Source: Sutcliffiella halmapala (lineage in GTDB: Bacteria; Bacillota; Bacilli; Bacillales; Bacillaceae_I). From it: a stretch of 64,000 nt of DNA. The DNA lies in assembly GCF_002019665.1 (NCBI RefSeq), contig NZ_KV917375.1, forward strand, positions 2,299,175 to 2,363,174, in the 5' to 3' direction. Under the pieces are notes generated by a model that saw nothing but the letters and a program-made list of their open reading frames with translations, was not told where the DNA came from and made no database searches. A program made the translations under genes and the position numbers. Every line of letters begins with the position of its first letter. Position 1 is the stretch's first letter. Below are positions 8,997-17,881 of this stretch, piece after piece.

Positions 8997-11243
8997 ATGA
9001 AAAAGAGTACATTAGGCTACATAAAAGAATGGCAAAAAGCCTTACAAATAGAAATCCATCACCTGAAAAAGTTTGGAAGTACGAAATATTTAGTGAGGAA
9101 TGGTCATTTAATAGCAAAAGATAAATCCTACACCTATTTTTTTGAAGCTACTCAATCCATTCGTATTCCAACCGGGAGCATGATTAAGTTAGAGTGGGGC
9201 AGTCACATCAAAGAGGGGAAGATTCTTTCTTCGGAAGGAAAAAGCGTTATTCTCTCTTTTGAAGAATCGTTAGGCGATGAACTGTCAGAGGCCTATATTT
9301 ATCATGATCCATGGGAATTATTGGATCAATTATTTGAAAGGCTAGAAGAGCTCAAGGAAAATAAGAAAAAACGTTCTCGAGTCAAAAAACTGATGACACT
9401 TACAATGGAAACAAAACATCCGACAGCAATTATCAAATCCAATGTTCATGAATTGATTCTTCGCTCGAAATATAATCCGATAACCTTTGTATGGGGTCCT
9501 CCTGGAACAGGAAAAACGTATACACTAGCACGTGTGGCTGCTAATAAATACTTTAAAAAGAAAAAAGTATTACTCCTTTCTCATAGTAACCAATCCGTTG
9601 ATGTATTAGTAAAGGAAATTGCCCGTTTTGTTACGAAACAAGGACGATTTCATGAAGGGGATGTATTACGATATGGGGCGCAGAGTATTGAAATTCTAGC
9701 TCAATCCATTCCACTTACGACAACTCAGCTATTAGAAGAGCATGATCCGAAGCTTTCAAAAGAGAAAGAAGAATTATTCCAAGAAAGAGCTTTACTTAAG
9801 CAGGATTTATCCCATTCCTTCAGTAAAAGAGATTCAGATCGTTTGTTAGAATTAGAAATCAAAATTACTCGAAACCTTGAGAAAATCCGTCAAAAAGAGG
9901 TCGATTTTCTTAAAAGTGCGTTCATCGTAGGCACCACTTTAGCAAAAGCGGCAACTGATCCAGCTATTTATGAAAAAGAGTATGATGTCGTAATTGTAGA
10001 CGAAGCAAGCATGGCCTATGTACCACAAGCAGCATTTGCCGTTTCGCTTGGAAAACATATCATCATTTGTGGAGATTTCAAACAGCTCCCACCGATTGCT
10101 TCAGCAAGACATGAGCTAGTTGATAAGTGGCTTCGTGAGGATATTTTTCATCGAACAGGTGTGGCAGACTCTGTGGAACAAGGTAAGCTTCATCCACATT
10201 TATTTTTATTAAAAGAGCAACGAAGAATGCATCCAGCAATTTCTGCTTTCACAAATAAATATATATATCATTCACTCGTAGGAGATCACGAAAGTGTAAA
10301 AGAAAACAGAGAGAACATCGCAAAGAAACGACCTTTTTCTAATTCGGCTTCCATTCTTGTTCATACAAGTAATACTGGGGAACATGGACTTATCGATCGA
10401 ACGACACGCTCAAGAGTAAATTTATGGCATTTACTTACTGGGTTTCAGCTACTACATGAAGCATTTGTAGATGGTTCTCGTTCAATTGGCTATGTTTCAC
10501 CATACCGGTCCCAAGCAGTATTAATGGATGATTTCCTAGGAGAAGTTTATCAGCAGGAAAAAATGGTAGGGGATATCATAGCTGCCACAGTACACCGTTT
10601 CCAGGGCAGTGAAAAAGATGTGATGATTTTTGACTCTGTCGATAGCTATCCGATCGAACGCCCAGGAATGCTGTTAATCGGAAAAGAAAGTGAACGATTA
10701 TTAAATGTCGCCATCACAAGATCAAAAGGGAAGTTTATTCATATTAGTGATACCCAATTTATGAGAAGCAAAGTGGGAATGAAGAAAGCTATACGACAAT
10801 TAATAGACTATCAAATAGAAAAGCAACGACAAGTTTTTCCGCAGGATATCGGAAAATGGGTAAAAAATCAGCATCCCTGCCTACAATGGATGCATGCGTT
10901 AAAGGTTGAACGAGTATTTCAAGATTTAGAACAAGCTAAATCATCTGTTGTAGTTGCGGTACCTGATTTTCAAAAGCTTTCACACCAATGGTTAGAAATG
11001 CTTGAACATCTAAAAGAACGAGTATCCCTTACGTTAATTTCGTCAAAAGGAATGGAAGATAATTTTCCGCACCCTATTAAAAATGTAGAAGCTCTCACTT
11101 TTCCTTTTGTGGTAGTTGATGAACAAATTTTATGGTTAGGTACGCCATATGAAGGAACAAGACGGGTAGTGCCACCTTATGTTTCTGTAAGAGTACAATC
11201 GACTGTCTTATCCCAGTATTTGTTGAGGCAGATGATTCTTTAG
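8997..11243 (+). CDS. UPF1/IGHMBP2-type superfamily 1 helicase with C-terminal PLD-like domain
   Basis: A 748-aa predicted nucleic acid helicase. After ~160 residues with a beta-rich N-terminal domain come Walker A GPPGTGKT (167-174), motif Ia 'LLSHSNQSVDVLV', motif II VDEAS, motif III 'IICGDFKQLPPIA', 'LLKEQRRMHP' (motif IV), 'VHRFQGSEKDVMIFD' (motif V) and 'LNVAITRSKGK' (motif VI): a complete SF1B (UPF1/DNA2/NAM7) set. The last ~120 residues ('SVVVAVPDFQKLSHQWLEML', 'FPFVVVDEQILWLGTP') look like a phospholipase-D-like fold without a visible HKD motif. Cytoplasmic DNA or RNA helicase of unknown target. The RBS GGAAG precedes the ATG. Confidence 0.85.
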   Translation: MKKSTLGYIKEWQKALQIEIHHLKKFGSTKYLVRNGHLIAKDKSYTYFFEATQSIRIPTGSMIKLEWGSHIKEGKILSSEGKSVILSFEESLGDELSEAYIYHDPWELLDQLFERLEELKENKKKRSRVKKLMTLTMETKHPTAIIKSNVHELILRSKYNPITFVWGPPGTGKTYTLARVAANKYFKKKKVLLLSHSNQSVDVLVKEIARFVTKQGRFHEGDVLRYGAQSIEILAQSIPLTTTQLLEEHDPKLSKEKEELFQERALLKQDLSHSFSKRDSDRLLELEIKITRNLEKIRQKEVDFLKSAFIVGTTLAKAATDPAIYEKEYDVVIVDEASMAYVPQAAFAVSLGKHIIICGDFKQLPPIASARHELVDKWLREDIFHRTGVADSVEQGKLHPHLFLLKEQRRMHPAISAFTNKYIYHSLVGDHESVKENRENIAKKRPFSNSASILVHTSNTGEHGLIDRTTRSRVNLWHLLTGFQLLHEAFVDGSRSIGYVSPYRSQAVLMDDFLGEVYQQEKMVGDIIAATVHRFQGSEKDVMIFDSVDSYPIERPGMLLIGKESERLLNVAITRSKGKFIHISDTQFMRSKVGMKKAIRQLIDYQIEKQRQVFPQDIGKWVKNQHPCLQWMHALKVERVFQDLEQAKSSVVVAVPDFQKLSHQWLEMLEHLKERVSLTLISSKGMEDNFPHPIKNVEALTFPFVVVDEQILWLGTPYEGTRRVVPPYVSVRVQSTVLSQYLLRQMIL

Positions 11244-11274
11244 TATCTACTAAACAGGTGAATTAAGCTGTTCA

Positions 11275-11340
11275 TCGTACCCTCCAAACTAGAAAAAAGA
11301 GAAAGGAGGGTACGAGAAAAGCGAAGTCGTACCCTCCAAA
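11275..11340. repeat. Triple CGTACCCTCC repeat / hairpin
   Basis: CGTACCCTCC occurs at 11276-11285 and 11328-11337, and its exact reverse complement at 11305-11314. The first two make a perfect 10-bp hairpin with a 19-nt loop; the third copy could compete for pairing. It lies between the stop codons of two convergent genes (helicase and cyclase) and may serve as a terminator in both directions. Confidence 0.6.
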
Positions 11341-11386
11341 CGGGGAAAAAACAAAAAGAGGGGACGAGCCGACCGAAACCGTACTG

Positions 11387-13291
11387 TTAAATGAATTTCC
11401 CGAACTTCCGTAAAAAAGTAGCTAATGTTTGAAGTGGCCATATATAGCGATAACTATGATAATGCACGTAAAAACTACCGGGAATTCCTGCCCCAGTTGG
11501 ATAATGAATCGTCCAATCGTCTTTATCTTTAGAATTTAGTAAATAGTGAATCCCATCTATAATTTGTTCATTAGGTCTTTCTTCAAAAGAAATCAATGCT
11601 TCTAATGCCCAGGCTGTTTGAGACGGAGTGCTGGCATGAAGGGGAATATATCGTTTTTTATAATCGCTGACACAAGACTCCCCCCAGCCTCCATCTTTGT
11701 TTTGAATCGAATATAACCAGTCCATCGCTTTTTCAATGGCAGGATGATTAGCTGGAAGTTCCGTTGCTGCCATGCCAGTAAGAGCCGCCCATGTGCCATA
11801 AATAAAACAAATTCCCCAGCGACCATACCAAGATCCATCTTTCTCTTGGTTTTGTATGAGCCATTCCACTCCTTTTTTAATAGAGGAATGCGTGTTAGTT
11901 AAGTCTGTATATTCACCTAGAAAGTATAAGGTTCTCCCGGTCAAATCAGCAGTGGAAGGATCAAACAACACTCTATCTTCGTATCTAAAAGGGTAAAATG
12001 GAACCAAGTAATTCGCTGTATTTTTCTCAAATGCAGCCCAGCCGCCATCGTTATTTTGCATGGAGAGAAGCCAGTTTGTGCCTTTGTTCCAAGCCAATTC
12101 ATAAGCAGGGTCTGTATGAACAAATTGTTGAATGGCTCTTAAAGCAGCTGTTGTATCATCAACATCAGGTATTCTTGTATTACAATCGGAAAAACCCCAG
12201 CCACCTGGCATTGTATCAGGATTTTTCACAGCCCAATCGCCATATTTGGTTTGTTGACGAGACAGTAAGTACTTAGCTGCGTTTGTGACCGTTGAATGAG
12301 TGGGACTTACCCCTGCATTTTGTAAGGCACTGCTTAATAAAGCCGTATCCCAAACTTCAGATGGTGAATTTTGCATGTGAAAAAAATTATTTTTTCCTTG
12401 ATATAGATAAGACTTCATCCCATTGATAGCATTTGAAATAATCGGATCGTTCTTTTTATAACCTAGTGCTAGCAGCGCAAAAATCATAAAAAAAGTAGAA
12501 CTAAAATAACTGAATAATGTTCCATTTGGCTCGATTCTTTCGATGATAAATTCTTCGGCAATCTTAAAGGAATCCTTCTTAACCTTACTAGGGCTAGCTG
12601 CTTTTAAAAGTTGATGTGCTTGTTGCTTTATCCCTTTGACTAACGGAGAAAATTCTTTTAGCAAACGTTCTGCCGATTCCGTTTCTCTAGTGGAATACAG
12701 CGAAGATAAATCTGGAGTAGTGTGATGAGTGAATGAAAAGTTAAGATTACTGCAAATCATGATGGGAACCCAATGAACGCGAGAATATCCAACAAAGTCA
12801 TAAATATTTACAGGTGCCCACTTGGGTAAAGACATGATTTCAATTGGAAAAATTTTCGCAATAGAAGGCCAGGGAATGTTGGTTGTGAGAGACAACATCG
12901 TTCTAGTTAGTATTTCTGCTTTTGAAAGTCCGCCCATTTGTACAATTCTTCTTTTCGCATTTTGCATATTAGGTTCATTAGCAGTTACATAACCTGAATA
13001 TAGTAATGCAAAATACGCCTCAATCGTAGCGGAAATATTCGTTTCTTGCTCATCGTGATAAATCTTCCAAGTGCCGTCGCTTTGTTGTTGTGTAAGAATT
13101 TCATTTACTAGTCCTTTGATCAACTCTTCCTCACCTTTTATATTTAACGCACGTAAGAGAATGATCATATAGGCATCTGTCATTAAGGTCCCTTGGAAAC
13201 AAAACTCCCATCTTCCGTTTTTATGTTGTAAGGCGGAAATCTCTTCGATTAGTTGATTGACATATGATTGCACAGCTTCTTTATTGCTCAT
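11387..13291 (-). CDS. sqhC: Squalene-hopene cyclase family protein (sporulenol synthase-like)
   Basis: A class II triterpene cyclase acting at the membrane on squalene or, as in Bacillus subtilis SqhC, on tetraprenyl-beta-curcumene. ATG 13291 has GGAGGTG eight bases upstream; a longer open frame to 13387 exists but lacks support, so the product is 634 aa, the family norm. The acid motif is D376-V-D-D-T-T-A-A, and at least six QW-type repeats are seen (for example 'NGRWEFCFQGTLMTDA', 'QNNDGGWAAFEKN', 'KDGSWYGRWG', 'KDGGWGESC'). DVDDTTAAL is the form found in sporulenol synthases, so a spore terpenoid role is favoured, though hopanoid synthesis is not excluded. Confidence 0.9.
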   Translation of the reverse strand: MSNKEAVQSYVNQLIEEISALQHKNGRWEFCFQGTLMTDAYMIILLRALNIKGEEELIKGLVNEILTQQQSDGTWKIYHDEQETNISATIEAYFALLYSGYVTANEPNMQNAKRRIVQMGGLSKAEILTRTMLSLTTNIPWPSIAKIFPIEIMSLPKWAPVNIYDFVGYSRVHWVPIMICSNLNFSFTHHTTPDLSSLYSTRETESAERLLKEFSPLVKGIKQQAHQLLKAASPSKVKKDSFKIAEEFIIERIEPNGTLFSYFSSTFFMIFALLALGYKKNDPIISNAINGMKSYLYQGKNNFFHMQNSPSEVWDTALLSSALQNAGVSPTHSTVTNAAKYLLSRQQTKYGDWAVKNPDTMPGGWGFSDCNTRIPDVDDTTAALRAIQQFVHTDPAYELAWNKGTNWLLSMQNNDGGWAAFEKNTANYLVPFYPFRYEDRVLFDPSTADLTGRTLYFLGEYTDLTNTHSSIKKGVEWLIQNQEKDGSWYGRWGICFIYGTWAALTGMAATELPANHPAIEKAMDWLYSIQNKDGGWGESCVSDYKKRYIPLHASTPSQTAWALEALISFEERPNEQIIDGIHYLLNSKDKDDWTIHYPTGAGIPGSFYVHYHSYRYIWPLQTLATFLRKFGKFI

Positions 13292-13479
13292 TGACAAAGC
13301 ACCTCCATAAGCATGGAAAGACATTACATTGCTTATATATGTGCTAGCGCTCATGAATATGAAACAGCATTTAACTAGGACGAACACATATTATAAACTA
13401 CCACTAAGCATAATAGGAGAGGATTATGCGACACTATGGTAAGATGTTTAAATACAACATTAGGAAATGAGGTGCCATA

Positions 13480-14187
13480 ATGAAAATTGAAATATGGTCT
13501 GATTTTGTTTGTCCATTTTGTTATATAGGAAAGAGACGATTAGAGGAGGCTTTAGAACAGTTTCCCCATCAAGATAAAGTAGAAATTCAGTTCAAAAGTT
13601 TTGAACTGGACCCAAATGCTAAACGAGATACAGATTTAACGATTCATGAAATTTTAGCAAAAAAATACGGAATGTCAGTGGCAGAGGCAAAGAAAATGAG
13701 TAATGGGGTGGCTGAACAGGCGGCTGCAGTCGGGTTAGCATTCCATTTTGATACAAACATCCCAACGAACACATTTGATGCCCATCGCCTTGCGAAGTTT
13801 GCCGAAACAAAAGGCAAAGCGAAAGAAATGACGGAAGCATTATTAAAAGCCCATTTTACAGATTCTAAACATATTGGAAACGCTGATTTCTTAAGAGAAC
13901 TGGCAGTAAGCCTCGGCTTAGATGAAGTAGAAGTAGCGGAAGTGCTTAGTGGATCAAAATTCGATAAAGACGTTCGCAATGATCAGGCAGAAGCGCGAGA
14001 AATTGGCGTTCAAGGTGTTCCGTTCTTTGTCTTAAATCGAAAATATGCGATTTCAGGCGCTCAACCAGTAGAAGTCTTTACCGAAGCACTTCAAAAGATA
14101 TGGGAAGAAGAACAAGAAAAACCAACCTTACAAAAGTTTGAATCGAAAGATAAAACATCGTACTGCTCTGATGAGGGCTGTGATTGA
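13480..14187 (+). CDS. DsbA-family oxidoreductase, FrnE-like
   Basis: A 235-aa cytoplasmic thioredoxin-fold protein of the FrnE/2-hydroxychromene-2-carboxylate isomerase-like DsbA group. The redox motif is C11-P-F-C14 in 'IWSDFVCPFCYIGKRRLEEAL', and the cis-Pro loop is 'GVQGVPFFVLNRKYAISGAQP'. The end carries an extra 'YCSDEGC' pair of cysteines, as in many Bacillus members. No signal peptide, so it acts inside the cell, probably in dithiol/disulphide exchange or oxidative stress. RBS GAGGTG precedes the ATG; a strong terminator follows. Confidence 0.88.
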   Translation: MKIEIWSDFVCPFCYIGKRRLEEALEQFPHQDKVEIQFKSFELDPNAKRDTDLTIHEILAKKYGMSVAEAKKMSNGVAEQAAAVGLAFHFDTNIPTNTFDAHRLAKFAETKGKAKEMTEALLKAHFTDSKHIGNADFLRELAVSLGLDEVEVAEVLSGSKFDKDVRNDQAEAREIGVQGVPFFVLNRKYAISGAQPVEVFTEALQKIWEEEQEKPTLQKFESKDKTSYCSDEGCD

Positions 14188-14188
14188 T

Positions 14189-14226
14189 CAAAAAACCTAG
14201 CACTTTCAAGCGTGCTAGGTTTTTTG
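14189..14226 (+). terminator. Strong terminator after the FrnE-like gene
   Basis: A perfect 15-bp stem CAAAAAACCTAGCAC / GTGCTAGGTTTTTTG with an 8-nt loop and T run inside the right arm; symmetrical, so usable in both directions. Confidence 0.85.
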
Positions 14227-14327
14227 ATGGATTATATATACCATAAAAATATTATGTCAACAAAACGAAGGGAAAATAAAAGCAGCTGTCCCATAATAGC
14301 AACTGCTTCCCATCTAATCCCCAAAAA

Positions 14328-15428
14328 TCATCGAACATCCACCGCACGTATTTTCCCTACATACTTCGATAAGGGACGGAAGATTGTATTATTTTCTGCT
14401 TGCTCTAACACATGTGCTGTCCAGCCAACCATTCTGCTAGCTGTAAAGGTCGGGGTGAAGAGCTCCGTTTCCATTTTTATCGCTTTCATAATTGCAGCTG
14501 CATAAAACTCGACATTCGTATACAATGCTCTTCCTGGCTTTTCCTCCTGTAAGACCTTTGTTGCTACTTCCTCCACATGTAAGGCAAGATCGAGCCAATC
14601 GTCCTTCCCAACCGACTGTAGTAATTGTTTCTTTAAAGCTACTGCTCGTGGATCATGTGTTTTATAAACACGGTGTCCAAATCCCATCAGTTTTTCTCCG
14701 CGTTGTATTTTTTCACGTAAATAAGATTCAAGATCTCGAACGGAAACGACTTCATCTAACAACGCAATAACTTCAGCAGGAGCGCCACCATGTAGTGGTC
14801 CTTTCATCGTTCCAATTGCGGATGTGATCGCCGAAACGATGTCTGACTCTGTAGAAGCCGTGACTCTCGCTGAAAAGGTGGAAGCATTCATCCCGTGCTC
14901 CATTGTTAATATCATATACGTCTCTAAGGCACTGACATGTTCAGATAGAGGAGGAGTACCATTGATCATATACAAATAATTGGCCACATGTCCTAATGCG
15001 TCATTAGAAGGTAGAAATGCTTTTCCTTCTTGCATTCTTTTACGATAGGCAATGATAGTAGGGACAAGAGCGGTTAATTGGATCGCCTGTTCAATCGTTG
15101 GTTTCCATCCGAATGCTGGGATGCCTGCTGCTGAAATCACCGTTCTAATCGTGCTCATCATGTTCATGTCTTTTGGTAAAACATCTAATACTTGTTTCAT
15201 CTCTTTTGTTAACACTCTATTTTTATAAAATGTTTCTTTAAAGCTAGTTAGCTGCACTTGATTAGGTAGCTCACCATACCAGAGAAGATAGGCAACCTCT
15301 TCAAAGGATTTATCCTTAGTGAGTTCCCTTATTTCATAGCCACGGTAAATTAGTCTACCATTATTCCCATCGACTTCACCTATTTCTGTTTCAGCTGCGA
15401 TTACACCTTTTAAACCTCGTTGTAACAT
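14328..15428 (-). CDS. citA: Citrate synthase, CitA type
   Basis: Condenses acetyl-CoA and oxaloacetate to citrate. The 366-aa length equals B. subtilis CitA, the minor citrate synthase, and the gene is divergent from a LysR regulator exactly as citA/citR. Visible motifs are 'NGRLIYRGYEI', 'MKGPLHGGAPAEV' (catalytic His), 'GFGHRVYKTHDPRA' (second His) and 'ALYTNVEFYAAAIMKA'. In most citrate synthases the last motif is NVDFYSG, whose Asp is the third catalytic residue; here it is Glu, which fits a lower-activity CitA-like enzyme. RBS AAGGAGAG precedes the ATG on the minus strand. Confidence 0.9.
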   Translation of the reverse strand: MLQRGLKGVIAAETEIGEVDGNNGRLIYRGYEIRELTKDKSFEEVAYLLWYGELPNQVQLTSFKETFYKNRVLTKEMKQVLDVLPKDMNMMSTIRTVISAAGIPAFGWKPTIEQAIQLTALVPTIIAYRKRMQEGKAFLPSNDALGHVANYLYMINGTPPLSEHVSALETYMILTMEHGMNASTFSARVTASTESDIVSAITSAIGTMKGPLHGGAPAEVIALLDEVVSVRDLESYLREKIQRGEKLMGFGHRVYKTHDPRAVALKKQLLQSVGKDDWLDLALHVEEVATKVLQEEKPGRALYTNVEFYAAAIMKAIKMETELFTPTFTASRMVGWTAHVLEQAENNTIFRPLSKYVGKIRAVDVR

Positions 15429-15471
15429 AATAAATCTCTCCTTTCTTTCTATATTTAAATTGTATAAAATA

Positions 15472-15515
15472 AAATTGATTATGAATATTAAATATATTTA
15501 ATTAAATTGATTATG
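15472..15515. promoter_or_regulatory. Direct repeats in the citA/citR divergent promoter region
   Basis: AAATTGATTATG occurs at 15472-15483 and again at 15504-15515, 32 bp (three helical turns) apart, in a very AT-rich stretch just upstream of citA. The spacing and location suit a LysR-type (CitR) operator; the binding itself is inferred. Confidence 0.4.
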
Positions 15516-15530
15516 TTTTTAAATCAAGGG

Positions 15531-15696
15531 TCTGTTAAACGCCGCTGTTGATTTCCGCACGGGGCTGCGCTTTCCGCGGGGCGCTTGTGGAGCCTCCTCG
15601 GCTATCGCCTGCGGGGTCTCCACAAAACGCTACTTCCCGCAGGAGTCTTCGCCCCGTGCTCCAATCAACAGCTAGGTACCTAAAAAACAATACTGT
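15531..15696 (-). repeat. Interspersed GC-rich repeat, copy A (between citA and citR)
   Basis: A ~166-bp element matching, in reverse orientation, the element at 63403-63587 almost throughout (shared blocks include CTCCTGCGGGAAGTAGCG, GTTTTGTGGAGACCCC, GCCGAGGAGGCT and CCCCGCGGAAAGCG). One end keeps TCTGTTAAAC of the terminal repeat; the other end has lost it. Internal inverted repeats (CCTGCGG/CCGCAGG, TGTGGAG/CTCCACA) predict a stable fold. It fills most of the 303-base gap between citA and citR. Confidence 0.8.
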
Positions 15697-15731
15697 ACAT
15701 TCACACAAACTAAATCCAAAGGAGAATGCAT

Positions 15732-16610
15732 ATGGACTTTAATTGGTTACGTACGTTTGTCATTGCTGCGTCTAATGGGAATTTTAGAAAAACAGCTGAG
15801 CTACTATATATTTCACAACCAACGGTAACGGTGCATATTAAGCAACTAGAAAAGGAAATAGGTGCAACTCTCTTTCAACGAGATGGCCGAAACATTTTAC
15901 TAACAGAGGAGGGGAGAAGGTATTTTCACCATGCAAAAAAATTACTGGAAGTGTACGAGTCAGGAGTGGCTGACTTACACTCCTATCAACAAGGGTATAC
16001 TTCTAACCTAGCAATTGCGATCTCGCCACTGATTGCCGATACCATCTTACCTTATGTCCTGAAACGTTTTATTACGAAATACCCGCAAGTGGAAATTTCG
16101 GTAAAAATTATTGAATCTAAAGAAATTGAACAGGCCATTCTTCATGAGGAGGTGGATATCGGTCTATCGTGTTTACCAAATAAGGAATCCAATATTTTCT
16201 GTCAGCATCTGTATCATGATCCACTTGTACTAGTAGCACCGCATGATGGCTTTGATGCAGAAAGCGCCATTCCTTTAGACGAAGAGGAAATTCTCACATC
16301 CAACACTTTAATGACACACAATCACCCAGTATATTGGGACGAGCTTTGTCAGCAGTTAAAAGTGAAATATCCAACGATAAAAATGATGAAGGTATCACAA
16401 ATTCATATTACGAAGCGTTTTATTATTGAGGGATTAGGTGTATCGATCCTACCGATGACTACTGTAAGAAGAGAATTACTCGAGGGCAGGCTACTTGAGG
16501 TACAATGCCACTCCATTACATTCCCAGAGGCAAAAACATATGCCTTAATGAAATATGAGCACTCCATTCAAAAAGAATTTCTCCAGTTTTTAGGGAATTT
16601 CCGTATCTAA
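15732..16610 (+). CDS. citR: LysR family regulator CitR
   Basis: A 292-aa LysR-type transcription factor. Residues 1-60 form the winged HTH ('MDFNWLRTFVIAASNGNFRK', 'LLYISQPTVTVHIKQLE'), followed by a periplasmic-binding-like effector domain ('LAIAISPLIADTILPYVLKRF', 'EEVDIGLSCLP'). AAAGGAG is too close to the ATG at 15726 (2 nt) and ideal for ATG 15732, chosen here. Position divergent from citA matches CitR of B. subtilis, which represses citA; its effector is not known to me. The mobile repeat lies directly upstream and could have changed its promoter. Confidence 0.88.
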   Translation: MDFNWLRTFVIAASNGNFRKTAELLYISQPTVTVHIKQLEKEIGATLFQRDGRNILLTEEGRRYFHHAKKLLEVYESGVADLHSYQQGYTSNLAIAISPLIADTILPYVLKRFITKYPQVEISVKIIESKEIEQAILHEEVDIGLSCLPNKESNIFCQHLYHDPLVLVAPHDGFDAESAIPLDEEEILTSNTLMTHNHPVYWDELCQQLKVKYPTIKMMKVSQIHITKRFIIEGLGVSILPMTTVRRELLEGRLLEVQCHSITFPEAKTYALMKYEHSIQKEFLQFLGNFRI

Positions 16611-16670
16611 GAGGAAATTTTAAGATGAATATAGAAAGTAAACGATAACTTAAAAGTTAGGAGTTTTTAG

Positions 16671-17288
16671 ATGAGTCAAAAATGGTTAGATTGGGCAAAG
16701 GAAATACAGGCAATCGCACAAGCTGGATTGACCTACTCAAAGGATGTCTATGATTTGGAGCGCTTTCAACAGTTAAGAGAATTAAGTATCGAGATGATGG
16801 CAGAACAAACAGATATGAAAAAAGAGAAAATCCGTACCTTATTTGCTAATGAGACGGGCTATCAAACACCTAAAGTAGATGTGCGTGCTGTTATCTTTCA
16901 AGAGGATAAGATTTTGCTAGTTCAGGAACGAGAAGATGCTGGGTGGTCGCTTCCTGGTGGCTGGGGAGATATTGGCTACACTCCTTCTGAAGTTGCTGTG
17001 AAGGAAGTGAAGGAAGAAGCGGGATTTGATGTAAAAGCGGTCCGATTGCTTGCAGTATTTGATAAAAAGTGTCATCCACACCCACCTTCACCTTATCATG
17101 TCTATAAGCTTTTTATCCGTTGTGAAATTATCGGGGGAGAAGCCAAATCTGGCATAGAAACTACGAAAGTCGAATTCTTTCGTTTAAATGATCTACCTCC
17201 TTTATCTGTTGATAGAAATACAGAATCTCAATTACGTTGTATGTTTGAGTTTTTAGATAAGCCAGAGAAAGAAGTGTTAGTAGATTAA
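16671..17288 (+). CDS. NUDIX hydrolase with PF12535-type N-terminal domain (YjhB-like)
   Basis: A 205-aa cytoplasmic pyrophosphohydrolase. Residues 1-60 ('WLDWAKEIQAIAQAGLTYSKD', 'RFQQLRELSIEMMAEQTD') match the helical domain found before NUDIX domains that act on nucleoside diphosphates linked to another moiety. The NUDIX box at 97-119 is a variant: the first Glu is Tyr103 and the Arg is Lys111 (GX5YX7KEVKEEAG), while the metal-binding EVKEE is kept, as in YjhB-like proteins. Substrate unknown, ADP-ribose or similar likely. It begins a run of three genes spaced 18-47 bases apart. Confidence 0.85.
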   Translation: MSQKWLDWAKEIQAIAQAGLTYSKDVYDLERFQQLRELSIEMMAEQTDMKKEKIRTLFANETGYQTPKVDVRAVIFQEDKILLVQEREDAGWSLPGGWGDIGYTPSEVAVKEVKEEAGFDVKAVRLLAVFDKKCHPHPPSPYHVYKLFIRCEIIGGEAKSGIETTKVEFFRLNDLPPLSVDRNTESQLRCMFEFLDKPEKEVLVD

Positions 17289-17306
17289 TGGAGAGGAGGG
17301 ATCGAC

Positions 17307-17834
17307 TTGATTATCATGCTTAACGGTGCTTATGGAGTTGGAAAAACTTCAGTTGCAGAACGATTAGTGGAGATAATAGAAAATGCGATGATTTTTGATC
17401 CAGAAGAAGTAGGTTTTATGCTACGGCAGCTAATTCCTGAAAATGTGAAGCTAGATCAAGAGAAGACAGATAATTTTCAGGATTATATTTTGTGGAAAAC
17501 TCTAACGGTTCAGGTAGCAGAACAAATAAAAGACACTTATCAGAAGCACCTGATCGTGCCCATGACTGTATTTAATAAGGAATATTTACAGTTTATTCGT
17601 AATGGATTTGAAAAAATTGATAAAGACACCTTTCATTTCTGTCTAACTGCTACGCAAGATACGATTCATGATCGATTGATTGAACGTGGGGAAACAGAGG
17701 GGAATTGGTGCTTTCAACAGACCACTAAATGCCTGCAAGCCTTTGATGATGAGATGAATGAAGTGAAAATAGATACAGAGAAGAAGAGTGTAGAAGAGTT
17801 AGTGCATGAAATACTTCTCACTTTGAATCAATGA
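17307..17834 (+). CDS. TmrB-like P-loop nucleotide-binding protein
   Basis: A 175-aa AAA/kinase-like protein with TTG start after GAGGAGGG. The P-loop GAYGVGKT is at residues 7-14, followed by 'MIFDPEEVGFMLRQLIPENV' and 'LIVPMTVFNKEYLQFI', which match the tunicamycin-resistance ATP-binding protein TmrB over its first ~150 residues (TmrB is ~197 aa). TmrB is proposed to bind tunicamycin at the membrane; whether this protein does so or is a kinase of another small molecule is unknown. It lies between two NUDIX genes. Confidence 0.75.
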   Translation: MIIMLNGAYGVGKTSVAERLVEIIENAMIFDPEEVGFMLRQLIPENVKLDQEKTDNFQDYILWKTLTVQVAEQIKDTYQKHLIVPMTVFNKEYLQFIRNGFEKIDKDTFHFCLTATQDTIHDRLIERGETEGNWCFQQTTKCLQAFDDEMNEVKIDTEKKSVEELVHEILLTLNQ

Positions 17835-17881
17835 GAGTATGGGAAAATCTATAATTAATAGTTTAAGGATGTGTAGTTAGA

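Noticed and set aside
13292-13387. 32-residue extension of the squalene cyclase
   Set aside because: The shorter start has GGAGGTG at ideal spacing and gives the family's usual 634-residue length.
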